Below, one piece after another: positions 38,214 to 50,600 of a stretch of 64,000 nt of DNA. Position 1 is the first letter of the stretch, and every line of letters begins with the position of its first letter. Origin of the DNA: Parapristionchus giblindavisi (lineage: Eukaryota; Nematoda; Chromadorea; Rhabditida; Diplogasteridae); assembly GCA_943737045.1 (NCBI GenBank), contig CALSFV010000208.1:1116001-1180000 (forward strand), read 5' to 3'. A program made the translations under genes and the position numbers. Under the pieces are notes generated by a model. The model was not told where the DNA came from and made no database searches. It was given only the letters and a program-made list of their open reading frames with translations.

Positions 38214-39062
38214 GCCCTATTAGGCCCTTTACTTTTCCTGATCTATACCTCAGAAATTCCACCCCTTGTCCAAAATAACGGTGTCATTGCAAGGATGTAC
38301 GCTGATGATATAAAAATTTACAAAGCTATTAAAGATGAAAATTCATCCGCTCCCCTACAGTCTGCCATAGATACCATCTCAAAATGGGCAGATGATTGGC
38401 AACTGCCACTAGCCGCTCATAAATGTAATTCACTACATCTTGGTAGAGCAAATATTAGGAAGATATACACCATCGGATCACTAAACTTGACTCAAAAGGA
38501 TCTGATTAAGGACCTGGGTTTCACTATTCAGAAATCTTTAACCTTTACCGATCACTGTAAAAATATTGCCATGAAAGGTAAAACAGCATGCCATATTATT
38601 TTACGAGCACTGAAGACCAAAAATATAGATGTCCTCCTTAAGGCGTATACGATATATATCAGACCAATCCTTGAAAGCGCATCAACAGTATTTAATCCAT
38701 TCAAGAAGCAAGACAAAATAGTCATCGAAAGAGTCCAGAATTATTTCACAAGAAGGCTATTTATGCGTTGTTACAGCCATACCTGGGATACAGTGCCTGG
38801 TAGCGCGCTGCGAAACACCCAATTGGGTCTAGAGTCTTTAGAGAAGCGCAGAGAGCACATAGATTTGAGGACAGCCATGAACTTACTTAGAGGGAAATAT
38901 AAAATCTCCAATAAAAAATCCCACTATTTTCGCCCTTATACCACACGAAACAGACTCAACTTTAACAACCCCGGATCTAGATATAATTATAGACATTACA
39001 GCTTCTTTCCTAGAGCGGCAAGACTTTTGGCACAACCTGGCAATCAAATAGAGTCTCCCTGA
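38214..39062 (+). pseudogene. Reverse-transcriptase fragment of a second non-LTR element
   Basis: One open frame from 38214 to a TGA at 39060-39062 encodes the C-terminal half of a non-LTR reverse transcriptase: ALLGPLLFLIYTSEIPPLVQ, the catalytic YADD (MYADDIKIYKAI), DLGFTIQKSLTFTDHCKNIA and a C-terminal region with YIRPILESASTVFNPFKKQD. The endonuclease and the front of the RT are missing. Decayed RT-like sequence may extend upstream to about 38090. It differs clearly from the element at 34.2-36.2 kb, so it is another family. A 3' tail of ATT repeats at about 39222-39238 marks the probable end. Confidence 0.85.
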
Positions 39063-39240
39063 CAAATTATGTTTCGTCTCTACTATTCCAAAGATTAGCC
39101 CAGTATTCTATTCTTTAACCCGTGAGCAATTCATTATTTTTAGCATTATCATCTTCATTATTGATTTTCGTTTCTTCTTCTTTCATCGCACGTTTCATTG
39201 TTTATTCATGAATACGTATAAATATTATTATTATTATGCT
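39063..39240 (+). mobile_element. 3' untranslated end and ATT-repeat tail of the RT fragment
   Basis: Non-coding sequence follows the RT stop and ends in ATATTATTATTATTAT. Simple-repeat tails of this kind are usual for CR1/RTE-type non-LTR elements. The target duplication was not resolved. Confidence 0.55.
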
Positions 39241-39599
39241 TCGTCGCCAAAGTCGAGCTCAGTTGCATTTGACATGATCTTGAAGTGATCTTAAGAATAG
39301 ACACTTCAATTTCTCGGCAAAGGGGAGAGCAGCGAAATGCAATGCATCTACAGAAATATCGAGAGAACATGTGAATCATAAAACGTGAGTAAATCGAGGA
39401 AAAAGAATTCAAAGCTTTCTCAAGGCTGTTAACTCGATGAAAACAGTACATAGTGGCAGCGATAAGCACCTACAACTGATCTGGATAAGTAGTGGAAGAA
39501 AAACGAAGATGCAACAAAGCGAAAACACCATTGCAAATACTCTGTTATGTTGATCTGCACTTTAGAGAAGGGAAAATATAATTTATTAAAAAATGTCAC

Positions 39600-39684
39600 A
39601 ATCAATCAATCAATCAATCATCAATCAATACAATCAATCAATCAATCATCAATCAATACAATCAATCAATCAATCAATCAATTC
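39600..39684. repeat. (TCAA)n tandem repeat
   Basis: Tandem CAAT/TCAA repeat with two interruptions (ATCATCAATCAATACA). The stop codon of the H3-like gene (minus strand, 39678-39680) lies inside it, so the repeat is the start of that gene's 3' untranslated region. Confidence 0.95.
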
Positions 39685-40204
39685 TCCCTACGGATGCGAC
39701 GAATGAGCTGGACGTGACTTGGCAGCTGAAATCAATTCAATCATAATATTGATTAGTATATACTATATATACCTTCTTTCGGAGACGGGCAGCAACAGCA
39801 GCATTCTCGAAGATGTTAGTGACGACAATTTCTGCTGCCTCCTACAATGACAATTCATAATGAGTTTCATATTATCTAACACCTATGGATATATACTACG
39901 TCATATAATGAACACAAAATACTCAAAAGTAGGAGAAGGTATTTTAATACTGGTCAAATGAATTAATCAATATAATATCTATTACCTGTAGGGCATCGGC
40001 AGCTGCAGCATTGATGCGTACGTCTGGTCGGATCTATATTAACAAATATTACATTTTAGACAAATCGACATGAATAAATCCAATATAAATGAAATATCTA
40101 CAAATAAAATATACCTTTCTCAAGATTGTTCGTACTAATCTTTGAAATTGAAGACGGGGAAAGACCAGCTCAACCCTTCTTTGAAAGTGACGAATCTGTC
40201 TCAT
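39678..40204 (-). CDS. Divergent histone H3-like histone fold, CENP-A candidate
   Basis: Four in-phase exons: 40115-40204, 39986-40033, 39773-39841, 39678-39725, giving 84 residues. They align without gaps to the H3 histone fold: RQIRHFQRRVELVFPRLQFQ matches [29 protein letters not shown] matches RLVREIAQD, RINAAAADALQEAAE matches RFQSSAVMALQEASE, and HVQLIRRIRREN matches DIQLARRIRGER. H3 forms nucleosomes with H4; so diverged a copy is most likely a variant, perhaps the centromeric one, but loop 1 lacks the usual CENP-A extension. The first ATG falls exactly where the alpha-N helix starts, so there is no N-terminal tail unless an upstream exon exists. The upstream frame allows an acceptor at TTGAG just before the ATG, and the residues RIM align with VAL of H3. 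Ordinary H3 genes usually lack introns or have few. Confidence 0.8.
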
Positions 40205-40627
40205 TATCCTCAACAATACATTTTATCACTAAGATAAATCATTTAAATAAAAAAAGACTACAAATGTCGTCTATCTTTAATAAAGTATTGTAGAGAATAC
40301 TGTATTAGAGATAGACGACTTACAAAAGTAGATAACGGTAAGAAAACTATTATAAGAATGACGGAATGGCCAATATAGACAGCACGTCAACTATGACTAC
40401 GTGTCCTTAAATTAGCATGGAGAAATGTGTAAGCTAATGTGAGTATGATTATGCAAATATACTTTGTAGCAGACATAGCAATTATATGCAAATAATAAGG
40501 GGAAAAACTATGTGTACATAGATAATATACTTCCTGAACGAAGACCTGTGAAGATACAAGTTCAGTTCGTACAGTATATATACTATATATAGTTCTTCAT
40601 ATCGACAGTATCCGACCAGACGACCAA
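40205..40627. other. Region upstream of the H3-like gene
   Basis: AT-rich. No convincing basic N-terminal tail exon was found on the minus strand. It would contain the promoter of the H3-like gene if the ATG at 40204 is the true start. Confidence 0.4.
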
Positions 40628-40821
40628 GAGGGAGAGGGAGAGGGAGAGGGAGAGGGAGAGGGAGAGGGAGAGGGAGAGGGAGAGGGAGAGGGAGAGGGAG
40701 AGGGAGAGGGAGAGGGAGAGGGAGAGGGAGAGGGAGAGGGAGAGGGAGAGGGAGAGGGAGAGGGAGAGGGAGAGGGAGAGGGAGAGGGAGAGGGAGAGGG
40801 AGAGGGAGAGGGAGAGGGAGA
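40628..40821. repeat. (GAGGGA)n hexanucleotide array, about 190 bp
   Basis: About 32 near-perfect tandem copies of GAGGGA. The long Ser-Leu and Ser-Pro frames seen on the minus strand are products of the repeat, not genes. Confidence 0.98.
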
Positions 40822-42421
40822 ACTCCTCAACTCCTCTATCCTCACAATCACGAACAGAAGCTATAAGACTATAAGGGCGATAAGGGGGGAGCATTCTCAG
40901 AAAAAATATTTTGTAATTTTATATTTTAAATATATTTTATCGATCGCTCACTCTAAAGGCGGTATTGAGTGAAATGAAGAAATCACTGATAATCAAAGCT
41001 CAAAGTGCGCTCAAAGTGCAAAGATCAAAGATCAAAGTCCACAATATGCATTGCTGATCCTGATTTGGATCAGACCGTCATCGATGACATGGAATTCATC
41101 ATCGACAGAACCATTGTAGTTTAATCCTTCGTGGAATCATCGTTGAACTCATCGCCCTCGGGTTCCGTCAGAACCCTGTAGCACTTATATGGAATACTGT
41201 ATAACGCTAGAAATATACTGTAAACAGGGACAACTACAGTGATCCTTCCTCTGTCTCTAGACAAGTGTCTTACAGTATCCAAAATGATTCATCATATAAC
41301 GTACCACAAATCCCTACTGTATCTCTATCTCCAGATATCCTACTTATCATGATTGGCTGACAGTAGTGCATCATCCCATACACTTATCTGCTTCAGACGC
41401 ACCGATACTGCGAGCGTCAGTACGATTTGTCGGTCGAATCTATCAAAGGGACTACAAACCAATCGTCAATGGTATATGAGATCCGTCGCACAGCCTTTCT
41501 CAAATACAGAGAGAGCGCATTGCAAATTTGATAAAATGCCAAAAAATTACGGTATGACTGCATCGTGGTGAACTCTCATCGTCTGAGCTCTATCACTTTT
41601 GCGTGATCTCTCTCTTTTTTTGGCTCAACCATTTTCTCTGTTACAATACGACCGTTCTCGAAACACTCTTTCCTACAATAATCAAAAATTGGTTATGAAA
41701 GAGCAAGAATAACCGGACGAAATACGCGCCTTTATAAATGGATTGTGTTATGACAATGAATAACGATGTTAATGATGAGCAAAGATCAAAGATCATGTTG
41801 ACCTATATCTTTTCTGGATCACTTATGTTTTCTTCATTTGGATAACTGCAGCATTGTTTCGTTCATCACATTCATTTTCAGTTCTGATGATTTTTTGGGC
41901 CCGTCAAATCATCTTAGCGTTATAGTAATGATATTCATAAATATAAATATGGCTCGTTGATAATTATTCTCACTCAGAACGATGATTTTCATGTTCTGTT
42001 CATAATGTTCTTCGTGTGGGTTCGATTACGTCATTTAATCGTTTCATCAGGAAACATCGATTGATGCCCGAGCATACCATCTTGAGCTGATTTCACATGA
42101 ATACACCTGAATAAAACAAGGGAGAGTTTCTGGTACATGGGCAGCAGGAGATTGAAGACATCGTCTCCTCATCAGATCAATGGAGATATTTACGAATTTA
42201 TTGACTAAAAACTTCCAGTTAATATTTGCGATACTCCCAGTTAATTTTTTTTCACATTTATCCTGCACAGGTGCACTGGAGTAACCATACTAAAAACGTA
42301 AGAGCAACTATGTGAAAATGTTTAAAAAAATCGGAACGAAAAAAATTCGGTCAATTTTTTGCAAAAAAAAAGACAAATGTTTCACTTTTTTCGTTTTGAC
42401 TATTGTTAAAAGAATGAATTA
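40822..42421. other. Intergenic, no gene recognised
   Basis: Mostly unique sequence without a credible exon chain. 41010-41040 carries clustered GATCAAAG motifs. Near 42340-42405 a segment ending AAATGTTTCACTTTTTTCGT matches the arm of the foldback element at 58349-58940. Confidence 0.4.
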
Positions 42422-42850
42422 ACAAGGGAACTACCTCAGCTCGCGGAAAACAAACTGGATGAAAATTTGCATGGACATAGCTGAACGTGTTATAAGATCA
42501 TTGATGAAGTCAAAAAATTCTGGCGTGCAATAGCCGAGGCAGAAAATGGGTCCAAAGTATGGTCACATTTGCTGAAACTCTGCCTGTAAACGATTTTTCG
42601 CTAAGATACCCAAGATACTGCACTATACCACCGCTCCAATTGTTATCTTCAATCAGGGAACAAAACATGCATCGAAAATTGGTTTACAGGCAGAGTTTTG
42701 TAAATGTGAGCAAACTTTGGACCCATTTTCTGGCTCGGTTATTGCACGCCTGAATTTTTGGACTTCTCCAATGAACTTGTAACACGTTCGGCTATGTCTA
42801 TGCAAATTTTCATCCAGTTTGCTTTCCGCGAGCTGAGATAGTTCCCTTGT
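42422..42850. repeat. Foldback element of 429 bp
   Basis: The ends ACAAGGGAACTACCTCAGCT and its near-mirror are inverted. Long arms (through TGGATGAAAATTTGCATGGA, GGGTCCAAAGT and AACTCTGCCTGTAAAC) pair almost completely around a spacer near 42590-42680. It is non-coding and lies 55 bp from the edge of the duplicated segment (42905). Confidence 0.85.
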
Positions 42851-42904
42851 AAGCTCTATATCTATTTTTGGACATTCAAATGTTTACATGACTTTTATTT
42901 ATCA

Positions 42905-43690
42905 GCTCGGCTAATGGTATTTCGCATGTTTATTTTTGCAGTAAATGGAGATGGGTGAGTAAAGTTATCAACATTTATTACATATATTACACATAATTAC
43001 AACAAATCAACAAAACAAGATATACAAATGTGTGCTTAAATACAAATGGTAACAATCGAGATGACCTGAGTTGAGAAACAAGCTGAATTCAAGAGGAGAA
43101 AAAGGGGAATATTGATAAATGAAGAAAACTCTGTAAGAACACTCTGTTGAAATAGATGTTTTGAACAGTGATGAATTTGAATATAGAAAATGTCGTTTGA
43201 AATGTGATAGAATTTGTTGAATGGTCGAAGAAGGGGAAGGGAGAGGGAGGAAATAGGATGGGGAGAGGGAGGAAAGAGGAAGGGGGAGGGGGAAATACTA
43301 GAGCACATTTGAAAGTGTGACCAGTGTAGATTAATACACGTAGAGAATTGGAGAGACAAGAGAGGGATGAAGGATACAGGAATCATAAAGGATCAAGTGA
43401 TTTTTTATACCATCTACATTTACTACTAGAACGCAAAAATTGAACAATATACATGATAAAGGAATTACAAAAAAGTATGTGCAAAATATCTCAATAAGTG
43501 ATTCAAAATCGGTTTTGGTCAACGGGGAAAAATTCTGGGCATATGTACAAATCTATATACATGTCTATTCTAAAATATCTACAGAATACCATAGCAATTC
43601 TCTTTGTCTTCCGGCTCGGATTCTGAAGACTCCTTAGGACTGGGGACGAGTTGTTTTGTGCCGAATGCGATCTGGAAACGAATAATAATA
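42905..43690. repeat. Parent copy of the segmental duplication
   Basis: Matches 33705-34220 plus 36164-36461. It contains the true last exon of the MIOS-like gene (43579-43671) and about 670 bp beyond the stop. It holds the empty target site ATCAT at 43382-43386 and lacks the palindrome found at 34078. Confidence 0.85.
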
Positions 43691-46600
43691 AAGACTAAAG
43701 ATCAAAGATCTAGTATACCGTAGGTGCTCCGAGCAGTTTGAGATCGAGTGCTTCATGTAAAGTGAGCGTATCCCAGTAGTTGTCATAATCACATTCACAA
43801 TCACAAAGACGAACAGGACATTTGTAGTTCTCCTTGAACCATATGTCCAAGTGATCAGGATGACCACCATGATGGCAACGCTGTAATGAATCAATTATAG
43901 TTATGTCGCCGTGTATTCGCGTAGGAAAAGGTCTCCACAGTCAGGCGGCGTACACGATGTATCGGAATCGACTCTAATATACCTTTTTCTGGGAAGCCCT
44001 AGTGATGCCTATCATCGAGCGTGATTACGAACCCGGTAGAAAAATATTTTACTAGAAAATCAATGCGAAAAAAAGATCCCTTTGCAAAACGCGTCTATGA
44101 CGAAGAGTAAAATTCGAGAAAAATCATGTACGCCGACCTTACGCAAATACGCTGATATACATAATTATTGTCAAAAACATACCCGACATGCAACGAATCC
44201 GAATCCGACTCGCTCTCCTCGTTTTCCTTCTTCATTCGCGACTGGATTAAACATATGATTGAAGCAGATTGCACAACGAGGAAGAGGTTTACGACAACTC
44301 AGACAGGCTATAGGACGAATTCGACGATCCTGAACCGAGAATTAGATTAGAAGAGTTAAATGACCAATGTGATCGAGCTGTTGTCTGGCATATTTATGTC
44401 CTTTAATTTATTTATTCATTTATTTATTATTGCAAACTTTTTAAACCGCTTTTTAAATCATATCATCATAAATCAATAACATTCAAAATAACGCACCACA
44501 TCATCGGGCAACTCCTTCTGTGGTTGTTTTCCTCCAGTGAATGGAAGGGGCGCCAGTCCTACAGCGATTCTCTTCTTCTGTGCCTCATTATGTTGTTCTC
44601 TTGCTTCATCGATTCGTTGTTTCTCCTCTTTCTTTGTTCTTCGGGCCTCTATCACACCGTAATCGAGAGTTGTCGCACAGAAACTGCACGCGATTTGGAT
44701 CTGTGGAAGGTAGGTTAGTATAAAATGATAATAAGTCCTTGACTTTTTTGATCTTTTTTAAAATCATTGCTCGTTCACACGACAATAACCAAATATCTGA
44801 AATGAGTTTCTTGCGCATCAATGACATCTTGACTAGAGCTGGCAGTATATCGAAATCACTTTTCCTGATTCACGTTTCACGTTGCCATATTTTTTCACAG
44901 CTTTTTTCACGGACCGAAGTTCGTCGATATTTTTGTTCAGCGTAGAACGGTCAATTTTTAGAATAATATGCATAAACAGATGATGTATTGTTCTATCAAT
45001 ATCGCTAGTTCTGACGGGGCAGAATGTTCAAAGCGCAAAATGGGAGTGGTTTAAAAACATGTCCGACTTATGATACAACCTGATAGTATTATAAATTAAG
45101 GATTACTTCATCCTCAAATCTAGCAGTATCATCGGCTCCCTCCAGATCGCCTGTGATAAAGAATATCTGACCCGATGCTGTCCAATGGTGTGCAATCTGA
45201 GAAAATTGTAATGAACAGATCGAAAAAGCCAGCATTTTTAAATGTTTACTGTCTTTTCTAACAAATGTCAAAACTGTTCAACTATCACTTTACCTGCAGT
45301 GCATAAGCGTAGTGTCTCATGATTTCGAAGGCTTGAGACATCAACTTGGACCTGGAATACAAGACATTTAGATTGAAAGATATCTGCCAATTTAATTTCC
45401 GAGTGGCAACCTGTGAACAATGCTTACATATCAGTGTGCGGATAAAGAATCGCAACAGGGAAGAGTTGTTCGAATGGTGGTCGACTCTTGTCTGCCATAA
45501 CCGAGAGGATATCCTGCTTAAGTTGATAAGCGAGAACGGCCATTTGGGAGTTGATCTGAAAAAAAATCGATAACGGGAAGAAAAACCATCGTCAATACTT
45601 CGGTAGTAAAAGATAAAAGGATTGCATATCGATAAGTGATGCTCCTACTTTGATTATTATTATGATTTGCCTACCAATTCAGGATAGAGCTCCATTATGT
45701 CTTTCGTGTCGTCGAGAGCATCTCTTAAATGGTACTCTTTACATATGAGAATGAAAACTACAGTAACATTTTCCACTTTAATCCAATCACCGAATATAGC
45801 TGTCAGTACTAATCACAATTAAAATAGCTTTGTATTTATTTATTTATTTTTAATAATAAACATTAAGAGAGGTGAACATGAAAATCAATAATAACTATGG
45901 CAATAATTCTCACAACTTACATTTCATTTGTGAGTGCGTACCAATACTTGAACGATTCCCTCTTAGGATGGTGTAACTTCCTCATCCTCTTCTCATAATT
46001 CTTCCTTTTCTGTACGAATGGATGCACTTCGAAGCATTTTCCAATGATGAGAAGGAATGAAGCGAACTGAACATCACTGGTATAACGGGCGAATCTGAAA
46101 TGATAATTGAAGCGTTAATTTTTATATTTAATTTGCTTTGAAACAGAGATTGATTCTTCATGGACCATGAAATATAGTATATTTATGCTCTTCCTAATTA
46201 CGCATTACTGTGATGTATAATAGTTGATCAGTTACATAATTTCAAAAAAATTTAAATCATATAAAAAAACAGTGTTTTAATAGTTTTAACTGAAATTTCA
46301 AGATCAGAGTACAGTAACTGACTCAATGATGGCATTGATGCAATCAGGATGTCTTCCAACTCCGATGAATACGAATCGCTGTATGTCGTGAGGCGGAAGT
46401 TCCTTCAGCAGCTCAATCATTGTCTGTTGCCATTCACGAGTTTCCGTATAGAGAAGTGTAGCGAAGGCGATGCGGAACATCATTGGGACTTGCTGAAATG
46501 ATATTATGTATTTACAAGAAGATATAATCAATAAAACGATAATTTTTTTTTAAAAATTGCAATAATCAGGGTAAAGAAAATGAAAAGCAAACCTTGCAAT

Positions 46601-47619
46601 ACACGATATCGTCGACGAAGTGTTTCGTCTCTGGATAGACCCAAGTGAGTAAGAATGCCATTATGCAACGAGTGTAAACACATCCATCTAAATATGTTGA
46701 TGAACTAATTTCAAATATTTAATACAAACTCATAGGGAATAAAACTTGTTGCGTTATTTAAATTTCTATATATATATAATAGAAAAAAACTCATTACAGT
46801 TATGTAACATCGTATTCACCTTCATATTGTTTGTATTTGTGATACTTGACAACAAGATTACGACGGAGCTCTTGACGCTCTTCTGCCCGTAGTCTGAATG
46901 ACAATAATAATTAAAATAGTGAGAGCCGTCTCTTCCTTTTCGTCATACTATGATTCTATTATTTAATCAACAAAGGATCATTGATAATAGTTTCTATTAA
47001 AGCAATACTTACTCGTAGAAATCCCTTCTCCATTCATTGTACAGTAGAGAGAATCGAACGATACACGAAGCTTCATCTCTCAAACGACTATCCTCGAAAC
47101 GATTGCTGAACCAGCCATCCCTTTGGATACGAGTAAGGAACTGCAAAAATTAAAAGTTAAGAATCAAAGATCAAAGACCAAAGATTGATGTCAGACACAC
47201 GTTCATGGTGTAGGTTCCTTGTCCCATTATGAGTGCCATGAGAGCGATGGAGATAGGATTTTCATGCTTGAAGCGTCGCTTCTCGAGAATATCAGCGATC
47301 TGTGAAAGAAAACCATTAACAATGCAAACGCAGAACTTTCCTGGTTTCGATGATTTGCCCAGAAGAACAGTGAAAACTAGATATTACCTCGTCTGTCATG
47401 AAATCACATAGTCCAATCCCGCGGAGGACAGCAATACGTTCTTTGCTTCGCATTAACTGAAAAGAAATAAAATATATTCATTACTGTAACAATCAATAAA
47501 CTAAACAACTGAATCTTTGCGAACTACTCACATAGAATCCTCCAATCATTCGCGTGTCCTTCAGATTCTCTTTCACTGCGAATTTCTCTTTGAGAGCGAT
47601 ATGAATGATGCCAGGGATA
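43579..47619 (-). other. Alpha-solenoid and zinc-binding C-terminus (16 exons)
   Basis: Exons 47532-47619, 47388-47456, 47201-47299, 47013-47140, 46820-46893, 46593-46687, 46323-46492, 45921-46094, 45675-45723, 45428-45555, 45294-45351, 45107-45196, 44500-44700, 44183-44329, 43719-43880, 43579-43671. KERIAVLRGIGLCDFMTDEI parallels the MIOS start EERILALQLCGW, and TSDVQFASFLLIIGK parallels GDVQTASYCMLQG. CSFC (exon 44500-44700) opens the Cys/His module; a 50-residue charged insert separates it from CLSCRKPLPRCAIC. The end SESEPEDKENCYGIL is not in MIOS as I know it. Confidence 0.8.
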
Positions 47620-50600
47620 CTGTAATAGACTTGCTTTTGACGATCAATCAAAGTATTTCTTACCCTTTGGCCTTGTAGATGAACGACTTCTTCGTTGGCC
47701 TCGTACCAGGTCTTAGCAGATACTAGAAAATGAGTATTTAGAATATATATATATTATAATATATTAAACTATTAAACGAATATTATAATTTGAAATAGTC
47801 ATTAAAGAAGGGCACCCACGAGTTTTTTCGTGACTGAACTGGCCAGACAGAACTATTGATCACATCTCCTTGTATACAAAAACAATTTTCTCTAAAACTT
47901 TAGATGCCCCAGAATACCGTAATTCGGACTTGAAGTTCATTGATATGCCCAGGGAAAGGCGCGAGTTTTTGAAATTGAAGCACAAATGTATAGAAAATTG
48001 CAAACGGGAATCGAACCCGCGTGGCGCGGTTACAAGCGCTGACTACTAACCACTGAGCCACACGTTCTACGCGTTCAACCAGTCAAATCTAATAGAGAAT
48101 ATAATGTCACTTCCTATGTCCCACGTTCTTCATGTCAATAGCGCAGCCCAAATCTCGTGGATCCCCTTCTTTAAAATTGTGTACCTTGACAGCGTAATCG
48201 CGTGCCTTCTGTGCCGATTCCAGACTGTATTCCACATAAGACGGAGGTGCCCCTTCGAATTGATCAACAATGGCCGAAGTTTTCTCCACTGCTTGAGTCG
48301 GTGATAGAGTCTATAGGGTGACATCATAAATATTATTAACAAAAATAAGAATACTATCATGAGAATATAGATTTTCATTGTAAAATAAGCGAGCAGGCTG
48401 ACACTCACAATAGATGGAATACTGAATCTCTCAGGCGAAGGAGCTCGTAGTTTGAGAATTCCTTTGGGCCTGTAGCATCCTCGCAGTGGCGGTTGGTGTG
48501 GACGGTATGGGAACTGCAAAACTTTCATTTATATTTTTGAAAATGTATTTTTTAGCTCTGACTTGTTGCGAAACAGTTACCTCGCATAGTGGATTTGCAA
48601 ACTTGATGGTAGGAGGACGAATCGGATAATCAAACTAAAACGGAACGTTTTAACAGATGTCGAAATAATCTAGGAAATTACAATTTTAAAAAATATAGCA
48701 TACCGGACTTCCAGTGAATCTTTCATCTTCCTCTTCTTCCTCATCTTCATTATCTTCTTCCTGTGCCTGTGTCTGTTTTTGTCCTCCCTCATGATTGTTC
48801 ACTTCGAATTGAATTTTCTTCTCTTCAATCTCTTCTTCTTCACTTTCATCTTCATCTGATTCTTCGTCGTCATCTTCACTTTCATTCATTTTCAATCGGA
48901 ATTGGACATTCTCTCGCTCCATTTGTTCGATCAGAGCGGTCTCTTGCGCTTCTCTGAACGAATGTAATGATTATCGCAAATTTTTCTTCGCATTTCAGAA
49001 AAAATCGGGAAATAGAGCATGTATGGTCAAATATGAATGGTATAGCCGACTTATGCGACACTTACCGTATTCTACAGTTATCAATGTATTGTTCGAGGAT
49101 GTGTCGAGGTAGACCCCGAACGAGGTTCATCTACAATCAATTATCATCATACTAGTAATGAGTATTATGTACTCACATCAGGGAGAATAACCATGGGCTT
49201 CATTCCATAGCTGTTGTGACTGAATTCACTCTGGCTGTACTTGAGGTAACACTCCCAGGCTTCGTTCTGTGAAAAATATCATTGGATTGAATAATGACTG
49301 TCATGAAATTGGATGAATTAGGATTAAAATTATTTTAAAAAAATTCATGTCCCATGTCATAAATGGTTATCTTATGTAGTTTCTTCAGAAACACAAGGGC
49401 ACACTAATTAGAAAAAAAGAGAAAAAGAGAAATGTGTACCTCAACTGCGACATCTCTTTCGCTTTCTCTGATTCGTCTTAGTTCATCCTCGAGTCGCTTC
49501 AAGTCCTTCCTCGATAGATAGGGAGGAGCAGGTCGAGGAGGAGTTGGAGGACGATAGATATTCTTCATCTTCTTATCTCCATCCTCCACAGTTCCGTCCG
49601 GTTGAGCTTCATTCCAGGTGTCTGTCGTCTGATAACGAATTATCAATTGTATTATTATACAGAGGCTATAAAACCACAACCTTTGTAAAAATGTAATGCG
49701 TTATTGATGTATTTCTACAGCTCAAAAAAGAATAAAATACAATATACAGAACGCTCTTATGTTAATACACAAAATTACCGTTTGACTAGTCCTCGATGTC
49801 TCATCAGTAGTTGTCGGCGTCTCTTCTTCTTCATCTTCGTCTCCATCAAAAGTCTCCGAATCAGAAAATTCCAATTGAACAACTTCTACCATCTTTCCAT
49901 TGACTTTCTCATAACTGACGAGTTGATGCACAATGCGAGGCTGTTAATAAATATAATTAATTAATGAAATCAAATTATTCCTTGTCATGAAAGAATATTT
50001 CGCAACTACTGTAGAACAAAACGCAAAAATCGTACTTGAGGAGGTGGAGTCGGTGGTCTGTTCGCATTTATGTACTTCTGTTGTTGCTCATCCAACATTA
50101 TTCTTAATTCTTCCTCGATTTCCTCTTCACTCAATCCCCAGTAGTCGACGCCTGAACAATAAGCATTGATCAGAGACAATAAAAGAACATTGTTAAAGAA
50201 ATGTAAATGGTTATTACTTGATGACATCTAGCACAGTCAAATGAATATACAGTACAGCAGATTCCCCCAGTTAAAATGCGGTACGCGGGGTGACCCCGGG
50301 TGACTCCTCATATCTCATCGAATTATTACTCTGTGAATATTGAATATCAGGTGTCGAAGTTATTTTTGTTGTATTACTCTGTGTCTGAACTATTTTATCA
50401 CATAAAGTTTGGAATTTAAAAAAATAAATAGCTCGATAAAATAAATAATAATGCAAATTACAGTATGACACGATTAGGGCTGCTATGCAGTGTGGCGAAT
50501 CGTGATAAACTTTTCCCCCTTATTTTTGCGTGTTTTTAAACGTTTTTCTTTGTTCATTTCATTTATACCGACTTTAATTTTGTATTGTGCGCATGTCTGT

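Noticed and set aside
39600..39684. Regularly spaced short repeats suggesting a CRISPR array
   Set aside because: It is a simple TCAA microsatellite in an animal genome, without unique spacers.
40583..40894. Long Ser-Leu and Ser-Pro open frames on the minus strand
   Set aside because: They are direct translations of the (GAGGGA)n array, not genes.
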